Shown here piece after piece: positions 15,788 through 20,491 of a DNA stretch of 20,491 nucleotides (position 1 is the first letter of the stretch; the number at the start of each line of letters is the position of its first letter). Source of the DNA: CAVVDT01 sp964568825 (GTDB taxonomy: Bacteria > Pseudomonadota > Alphaproteobacteria > Rhizobiales > Aestuariivirgaceae); the NCBI GenBank assembly GCA_964568825.1, contig CAZMSA010000050.1:1-20491 (forward strand), in the 5' to 3' direction. A program made the position numbers and the translations under genes. A model generated the notes under the pieces. It ran no database searches. It was not told the origin of the DNA and saw only the letters and a list, made by a program, of their open reading frames with translations.

Positions 15788-17107
15788 ATGAAACTCAGAA
15801 CCTTGCTTCTCGGCGGCGTAATGGCCGCAGCGGTGGCGGTGCCCGCAATGACGTCCATGGCGATGGCCGAAGACAGCCTCTACATCCCGCTGCTCACCTA
15901 TCGCACCGGCGCATTCGCCAATTCGGGCATTCCCATCGCCAATGGCATGCATGACTACTTCACCATGCTGAATGAGCGCGACGGCGGCATTGGCGGCGTC
16001 AAGCTCAATGTCGAGGAATGTGAGACGGGCTACAACCCGGCCAAGGGCGTCGAGTGCTATGAAGGCACCAAGGGCAAGGGCGCGCTGGTCTACAATCCCT
16101 ATTCCACCGGCATCACTCTGCAACTGATACCCAAAGCCTCGGTCGACCATATCCCGGTGCTCTCCATGGGCTACGGCCTGTCGGCCGCCGCCGTGGGCGA
16201 AACGTTCCCGTGGATCTTCAACGTTCCGGCCACCTACTGGAGCCAGGCTTCGGCGATCATCCGCTATATCTCCGAGCAGGAGGGCGGGCTCGACAAGCTC
16301 AAGGGCAAGAAAATCGGCTTCATCTATCTTGATGTCGGGTACGGCAGGGAGCCGATCCCGCTTCTGAAGCAGTTCGAGACGAAATACGGCTTCAAGCTGT
16401 TTCTCTATCCGGTTGCCGGCAAGGAGATGCAGAACCAGGGGTCGGTGTGGCTGAACGTGCAGCGCGACAACCCTGACTACATGGTCATGTGGGGCTGGGG
16501 CGCCATGAACCCGACCGCCGTCAAGGAGGCCGTCAATTCCGGCTTCGACATGTCGCACTTCATCGGCGTGTGGTGGTCGGGCGCCAATTCCGACGTCTCC
16601 GGCAGCGGCGACGCGGCGACCGGCTACAAGTCGACCAACTTCCACGGCACCGGCTTCGACTGGCCTGCCATGCAGGACATCAAGAAGTACGTCATCGACA
16701 AGGGCATGAGCCAGCTCAAGGATTTCAAGACCACCGATGCGAACTTCTATGACCGCGGCGTCATGAACGCCGTGGTGGTAGCCGAAGCCATTCGCACGGC
16801 CCAGCAAATGTCGGGCAAGAAGGTGATCAATGCCAGCGATATGCGCGAAGGCCTGGAGAACCTCAACCTGACAGAGGACCGGCTGGCACAAATCGGTCTC
16901 AAGGACTTCTCCATCCCGATCCATGTGACCTGCAAGCATCACGACGGCGGTGACAGCCCGATGTTCATCCAGCAGTGGACCGGCTCCGGCTGGAAGCGTA
17001 TCGCCACCGTCAAGCCCATGTACGACGTGGTGTGGCCGATGCTGGAGTCCGCTGCCGCCGACTACATCAAGGACAAGCCGGACTGGAAGACGCAGACCTG
17101 CAAGTGA
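15788..17107 (+). CDS. ABC transporter periplasmic substrate-binding protein (Liv/HAAT family)
   Basis: A 439-residue periplasmic binding protein that should deliver the substrate to the LivHM channel. The N-terminus is a clear Sec signal peptide (MKLRT, a hydrophobic core, AMA cleavage site near residue 27) with no lipobox Cys. The rest matches the Peripla_BP_6 two-lobe fold, including VEECETGYNPAKGVECYEG, IPVLSMGYGLS, KKIGFIYLDVGYGRE and the C-terminal IQQWTGSGWKRI. At about 410 mature residues it is longer than E. coli LivJ/LivK. I chose the ATG at 15788 because GGGAGGAA lies seven bases upstream and the signal peptide starts there; a TTG at 15719 adds an unlikely tail. This sub-branch travels with acyl-CoA ligases, so aromatic or other organic acids are plausible ligands, by inference. 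Confidence 0.93.
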   Translation: MKLRTLLLGGVMAAAVAVPAMTSMAMAEDSLYIPLLTYRTGAFANSGIPIANGMHDYFTMLNERDGGIGGVKLNVEECETGYNPAKGVECYEGTKGKGALVYNPYSTGITLQLIPKASVDHIPVLSMGYGLSAAAVGETFPWIFNVPATYWSQASAIIRYISEQEGGLDKLKGKKIGFIYLDVGYGREPIPLLKQFETKYGFKLFLYPVAGKEMQNQGSVWLNVQRDNPDYMVMWGWGAMNPTAVKEAVNSGFDMSHFIGVWWSGANSDVSGSGDAATGYKSTNFHGTGFDWPAMQDIKKYVIDKGMSQLKDFKTTDANFYDRGVMNAVVVAEAIRTAQQMSGKKVINASDMREGLENLNLTEDRLAQIGLKDFSIPIHVTCKHHDGGDSPMFIQQWTGSGWKRIATVKPMYDVVWPMLESAAADYIKDKPDWKTQTCK

Positions 17108-17123
17108 TCATGTGAACGCGAAG

Positions 17124-17152
17124 CGGGAGCGGCCGGCGCGCGGCCGCTCCCG
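17124..17152 (+). other. Strong GC-rich stem-loop between the binding-protein gene and livF
   Basis: CGGGAGCGGCCG (17124-17135) pairs perfectly over 12 bases with CGGCCGCTCCCG (17141-17152), leaving the loop GCGCG. It starts 16 bases after the binding-protein stop. Only a weak pyrimidine stretch follows, so it is not a textbook Rho-independent terminator. The position suggests partial termination or protection of the upstream mRNA 3' end, which would raise binding-protein level over LivF. Confidence 0.75.
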
Positions 17153-17189
17153 TGCATTGCCTTCCTCAACCAGCCGGGTCCTTAAAGCC

Positions 17190-18002
17190 ATGAACGCGGT
17201 AAGCAACGTCCTCTCGGTCAACAATATCGAGGTGATCTACAACCACGTCATCCTGGTGCTGAAGGGCGTGTCGCTGGACGTGCCGGCGGGCGGCATCACG
17301 GCGCTGCTGGGCGCCAACGGGGCCGGCAAGACAACGACGCTCAAGGCGGTTTCCAACCTGCTCAGGGCCGAGCGCGGCGACGTCACCAAGGGCACCATCC
17401 ATTTCAAGGGTGAGCGTGTCGACCGTCTGACGCCTAATGAACTGGTGCGCCGCGGCTGCATCCAGGTGATGGAGGGGCGTCACTGCTTCGGCCACCTGAC
17501 CGTCGAGGAGAACCTGCTCACCGGCGCCTTCACCCGCCGCGACGGCCGCCAGGCCATCGCCGCCGACATTGAGATGGTCTATCGCTATTTTCCTCGGCTC
17601 AAGGAACGTTGCTCGAGCATCGCCGGGTATACATCGGGTGGCGAGCAGCAGATGTGCGCCATCGGGCGCGCCTTGATGTCACGGCCCACCATGATCCTTC
17701 TGGACGAGCCGTCCATGGGATTGGCGCCGCAACTGGTCGAAGAGATCTTCGAGATCGTCAAGCAACTCAACGAGGATCAGGGCGTGAGCTTCCTGTTGGC
17801 CGAGCAGAATACCAACATCGCGCTCAGATACGCCAAGTACGGCTATATCCTGGAGAATGGCCGGGTGGTGCTGGATGGCGATGCCGCCGCGCTACGTGAC
17901 AACGAAGACGTCAAGGAATTCTACCTCGGTGTCACTGGCCCCGAACGCAAGTCATTCCGTAACGTCAAGGCCTACAAGCGACGCAAGCGCTGGCTGGCCT
18001 GA
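17190..18002 (+). CDS. livF: Liv-type ABC transporter ATP-binding protein (LivF-like)
   Basis: A 270-residue ATPase, the second nucleotide-binding subunit of the importer. Walker A GANGAGKT at 41-48, Q-loop IQVMEGR at 91-97, signature TSGGEQQ at 148-154, Walker B MILLDEP at 168-174 with Glu173, and LLAEQN where other ABC ATPases carry the H-loop His; Gln here is normal for LivF. It is longer than E. coli LivF (about 237 residues) because of a basic C-terminal tail ending KAYKRRKRWLA. I chose ATG 17190 since the fold starts right after it. The open frame reaches back to 16950 inside the binding-protein gene, but that part is a shadow. No strong ribosome binding site is seen. It is last in the operon and converges on the kinase gene with 19 bases between them. 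Confidence 0.92.
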   Translation: MNAVSNVLSVNNIEVIYNHVILVLKGVSLDVPAGGITALLGANGAGKTTTLKAVSNLLRAERGDVTKGTIHFKGERVDRLTPNELVRRGCIQVMEGRHCFGHLTVEENLLTGAFTRRDGRQAIAADIEMVYRYFPRLKERCSSIAGYTSGGEQQMCAIGRALMSRPTMILLDEPSMGLAPQLVEEIFEIVKQLNEDQGVSFLLAEQNTNIALRYAKYGYILENGRVVLDGDAAALRDNEDVKEFYLGVTGPERKSFRNVKAYKRRKRWLA

Positions 18003-18021
18003 GCCCGGTATCTGTCAGATC

Positions 18022-19866
18022 TCATGCCGCCTGCCCGGCCGAGTCCCGGCGCGGCGTGGCGGCGAGGACGCGGTTGGCCGGTAGTACCAGCCGGGCGGTG
18101 GTGCCGACGCCGGGCCGCGAGGTAATGACGACATCACCGCCGTGCAGCCGGGCCATGCGCCGGGCAACGGCAAGCCCGAGACCGAGACCGCCAAAGCTGC
18201 GCGACAGTCCGCCGTCGACTTGGGCGAAGGGCTCGAAAATGCGCTCCAGCTTGGCCGCTTCGATGCCGATACCGGTATCGATCACCGCGACGGCGACACG
18301 CCCGTCGGCGAAGCGTTCGACCTTTACCTCGACGCTGCTGTCGGGTGGCGAGAACTTGATGGCGTTGGTCATCAGGTTGATGAGAACCTGCCTGAGGCGG
18401 GTGATGTCGCCCACGACCTCAAGCTGTGTGAAGGCGTGGTTTTCGACCAGCCCGACACGCGTCTCCTCGGCTGCCTGACGGCACATCTTCAGGCAAACCT
18501 CGGCCAGTTCGACGATGTCGACTTCTTGCTCGACCAGCGACATCGAACCGCGCTCGAAGCGGGTGATGTCGAGAATGTCGTTGATCAGCGAGGTCAGGTG
18601 GCGGCCGCTCTGGTGGATCGACTTGGCATATTCGGCATAGTCCGGATTGGCGTGCGGGCCCTGCCTTTCCTCGGCCAGAATTTCCGAGAAGCCGACGATG
18701 GAATTTAGGGGGGTACGCAGTTCGTGGCTCATGACGGCGAGGAATTCCGACTTGGTCTTGCTCTCGCGCTCGGCCGCCTGCTTGGCCTTCAACACATTGA
18801 TCTCGCTCTGACGGCGCACCGTTACGTCCTTGCCGACGCCGCGATAGCCGCGGAAACTGCCATCGGCGGCAAACAGGGGGCGGGCGGTGATCTGCCACCA
18901 CATGGCGCCGTTGCGGGTCGATACCGGCACCAGGATCTCGCGCAGGATCTCCTGGGCGGCCATCTTCTGAGCCATCTGCCGCCACGTCCCAGCGCGCCGG
19001 GCGCGGCCTGCGGCCTGCATCAGCGTGGCCCCCAGCAGCCGATCGCGCTCGCGCTCGAGGACCTGCGCCATGCGATCGGAGACGTAGGAGAGGCGGCCGT
19101 CGGGACCGGTTTCCCAAATCCAGTCGCTGGAGCCTGCCTCGAACTCGCGCAGCAACAGGGCGATGATCTCGGCCTGGCGGCTGGATTCCATGAGTTGGCC
19201 GGCATATTTGTATTCGCGCCGGTAGGACAGCGTGACGACCAGCGCGACGGCGATGCCGTAGGCCAGGACAATGATGGCCGACTTCATCGACAAGGGAAGC
19301 AAGGTGAGCGACAGCGATGCCGTCAACAGCGACGAATAGGTCAAGGCCACCCAAGGCAGGCGGGCGAGGGCTATGGCCCCAAGACCCGCCGCACCCATGG
19401 TCATGGCGACGATGACAATGCGGAAGTCGGCAGAGGCATCGGCGAGGAAGAGGGCAGGGCAGGCAGCCCATGGTCCACCGACCAGGGAAGCGATGAATAT
19501 GGCGTGCGAGCGCGCCTCGGCAACGCTTGCTGTGCTGGCCCTTTTTCGCTGCTGGTAACCGGATTGGATCGCCCACAGGCAGGCTGCAACAGCCGCGCCG
19601 AGCCACCACAACAACGGCGCGGTCGACAACAGACCATAGCCAAGCCACGCGAACACCAGGGCGATCAGCATGTTGACGCCCAGGAGCCATGGCGCGGCCC
19701 TGCTCAGGTCGTTCAAGGGCGCCCGGTGATAGACCTCGGCCATGTCGACGTCGGGCAGTGCCGCCAGGTCGGCATAGGCCAGATCGACCGCTGTTTCAGG
19801 AACGCCAGTAAGTTTTAGGGGCACAAGTCTTGCTTCCATTCCCGCGGCCCTTAATCTGCCCGCCAT
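18022..19866 (-). CDS. Membrane PAS-domain sensor histidine kinase
   Basis: A 614-residue two-component sensor kinase. In numbering that counts the preceding TTG as residue 1, about six hydrophobic segments lie at 59-215, a PAS domain at about 240-360 (SSDWIWETGPDGRLSYVS through FRGYRGVGKDVT), and a HisKA domain with phospho-acceptor His382 in MSHELRTPLNS. The ATPase domain has N-box Asn502 (LMTNAIKFS), DTGIGI at 531-536, an F-box FEPFAQVDGG, and the GLGLG lid at 561-565. All catalytic motifs are intact, so it should autophosphorylate. No receiver domain is fused and no response regulator is next to it. The layout resembles the PleC/DivJ-like kinases of alphaproteobacteria. The start is ATG 19866; ATG 19839 is an alternative with a slightly better AAGGG upstream. 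It is divergent from the PaaK-like gene. Confidence 0.92.
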   Translation of the reverse strand: MAGRLRAAGMEARLVPLKLTGVPETAVDLAYADLAALPDVDMAEVYHRAPLNDLSRAAPWLLGVNMLIALVFAWLGYGLLSTAPLLWWLGAAVAACLWAIQSGYQQRKRASTASVAEARSHAIFIASLVGGPWAACPALFLADASADFRIVIVAMTMGAAGLGAIALARLPWVALTYSSLLTASLSLTLLPLSMKSAIIVLAYGIAVALVVTLSYRREYKYAGQLMESSRQAEIIALLLREFEAGSSDWIWETGPDGRLSYVSDRMAQVLERERDRLLGATLMQAAGRARRAGTWRQMAQKMAAQEILREILVPVSTRNGAMWWQITARPLFAADGSFRGYRGVGKDVTVRRQSEINVLKAKQAAERESKTKSEFLAVMSHELRTPLNSIVGFSEILAEERQGPHANPDYAEYAKSIHQSGRHLTSLINDILDITRFERGSMSLVEQEVDIVELAEVCLKMCRQAAEETRVGLVENHAFTQLEVVGDITRLRQVLINLMTNAIKFSPPDSSVEVKVERFADGRVAVAVIDTGIGIEAAKLERIFEPFAQVDGGLSRSFGGLGLGLAVARRMARLHGGDVVITSRPGVGTTARLVLPANRVLAATPRRDSAGQAA

Positions 19867-19907
19867 CAAAGCCAGTATGCGTTGCCTGAAGTTTAGTGGC
19901 CCCTTTT

Positions 19908-19927
19908 TGCCGTGTAATTAACTGGCA
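19908..19927. promoter_or_regulatory. Operator-like dyad in the kinase / PaaK-like divergent region
   Basis: TGCC (19908-19911) and GGCA (19924-19927) flank the self-complementary centre TAATTA (19915-19920), with three unpaired bases on each side. A second pair, GCCAGT (19871-19876) and ACTGGC (19921-19926), is also inverted and overlaps it. The whole gap between the two starts is only about 90 bases, so a factor bound here could affect both genes. The regulator is unknown, and short dyads like this can be chance. Confidence 0.35.
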
Positions 19928-19957
19928 GCGCTCAATTCCTGAGGTGGTTAAAAAGGC

Positions 19958-20491
19958 ATGAACGAACACTTCGACAGTCTCGAAACACGTCAACCCGCCA
20001 AACGCGAAGCCCAGTTGATGGCTGCGTTGCAGCGCACTCTCGAACGGGCGCTGACCGACGCGCCGGGGTGGCGGGCTCACCTGGGCGCCATGAAGGCCGC
20101 CGACGTCACCGACCGGGCCGGCCTGGCGAGGTTGCCGGTGCTGCGCAAGTCGGAGCTGAAGGATATGCAGGCCAAGGCGCCGCCGTTCGGCGGATTGCAG
20201 ATCGGTGAGGCAAAGGACATGGGCCGGGTGTTCATGTCGCCGGGGCCGATCTTCGAGCCCATGGGCGGCGATGCCGACCCTTGGCGCGGGGCGCGCAGCC
20301 TCTATGCGGCCGGCTTTAGGCCGGGCGATCTCATCCACAATGCGTTTTCCTACCATCTTACCCCCGGCGGGTTCATTCTCGATCACGGCGCGCGGGCGCT
20401 GGGGTGCGCCGTGGTGCCGGGCGGTGTCGGCAACAGCGAGCAGCAGATCGAGGCCATCGCCCATCTCAAGCCGGTTGCCTATACGGGCACG
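19958..20491 (+). CDS. PaaK-like AMP-dependent CoA ligase (phenylacetate-CoA ligase family), 3' end beyond window
   Basis: The first 178 residues of an ANL-superfamily ligase most like phenylacetate-CoA ligases, about 40% of the usual 430. The N-terminal helix pair, LPVLRKSELKDMQ, FRPGDLIHNAFSYHLTPGGF, GARALGCAVVPGG and the closing HLKPVAYTGT align by eye with the PaaK pattern. Where PaaK has SSGTTGQP, this protein has SPGPIFEP (94-101), so the canonical nucleotide-loop Gly/Thr residues are missing. The ATG at 19958 has GAGGTGG ten bases upstream. It could activate an aromatic or other acid in concert with the oxidoreductase and importer, or represent a divergent non-canonical branch. The adenylation and C-terminal motifs that would settle activity are outside the window. 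Confidence 0.85.
   Translation, partial: MNEHFDSLETRQPAKREAQLMAALQRTLERALTDAPGWRAHLGAMKAADVTDRAGLARLPVLRKSELKDMQAKAPPFGGLQIGEAKDMGRVFMSPGPIFEPMGGDADPWRGARSLYAAGFRPGDLIHNAFSYHLTPGGFILDHGARALGCAVVPGGVGNSEQQIEAIAHLKPVAYTGT

Noticed and set aside
18010..18020. Small palindrome ATCTG-T-CAGAT between livF and the kinase gene
   Set aside because: Five-bp arms with a one-base centre cannot form a terminator hairpin, and the site sits between convergent genes where an operator is unlikely. Probably chance.

Overview
The window looks like chromosomal DNA of a GC-rich alphaproteobacterium, most likely Hyphomicrobiales (Rhizobiales) or a neighbouring order. This rests on protein style (a fused indolepyruvate oxidoreductase, an acyl-CoA ligase plus Liv-type ABC cassette, a PAS/HisKA sensor kinase) and on dispersed GTCA-stem-CTTGA-stem-TCCA palindromes. 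The genus cannot be fixed from sequence alone. No rRNA, tRNA, CRISPR array, transposase or phage gene was seen.

Region 1 (1-4558) is a set of small divergent and convergent catabolic units. A TRAP transporter large permease (cut by the window edge) and its small permease lie on the minus strand. They are divergent from an SDR oxidoreductase, which converges on an M24 metallopeptidase, which is in turn divergent from an acyl-CoA dehydrogenase. No TRAP solute-binding gene is visible.

Region 2 (4559-5597) is about 1 kb without a credible gene. It holds decayed palindromes, a 100-base N gap, and a tandem array of a 135-bp unit. Each unit carries two oppositely oriented palindromes with the same loop and flanks but different stems. 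The gap lies inside this array, so the true copy number is unknown.

Region 3 (5598-10612) has a two-domain chromate-type transporter (chrA) divergent from a large single-chain indolepyruvate/2-oxoacid ferredoxin oxidoreductase. A strong dyad (7047-7069) lies between them.

Region 4 (10613-18002) is a rightward operon of acyl-CoA ligase, livG, livH, livM, a periplasmic binding protein and livF. It is preceded by a leader rich in inverted repeats and interrupted by a strong stem-loop between the binding protein and livF. The ABC system with a resident acyl-CoA ligase suggests uptake and CoA activation of an organic acid, perhaps aromatic or branched, rather than plain leucine uptake.

Region 5 (18022-20491) has a membrane PAS histidine kinase on the minus strand. 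It is divergent from the start of a PaaK-like (phenylacetate-CoA ligase family) gene, whose usual Ser/Thr/Gly-rich nucleotide loop is replaced by SPGPIFEP. Taken together, the right half reads as a module for importing acids and producing or activating aryl- or acyl-CoA; this is inferred from gene content and order. I found no clearly new defence or mobile system. The most unusual items are the paired-palindrome tandem array, the structured ligase leader, the two divergent-promoter dyads and the altered-loop PaaK-like ligase.
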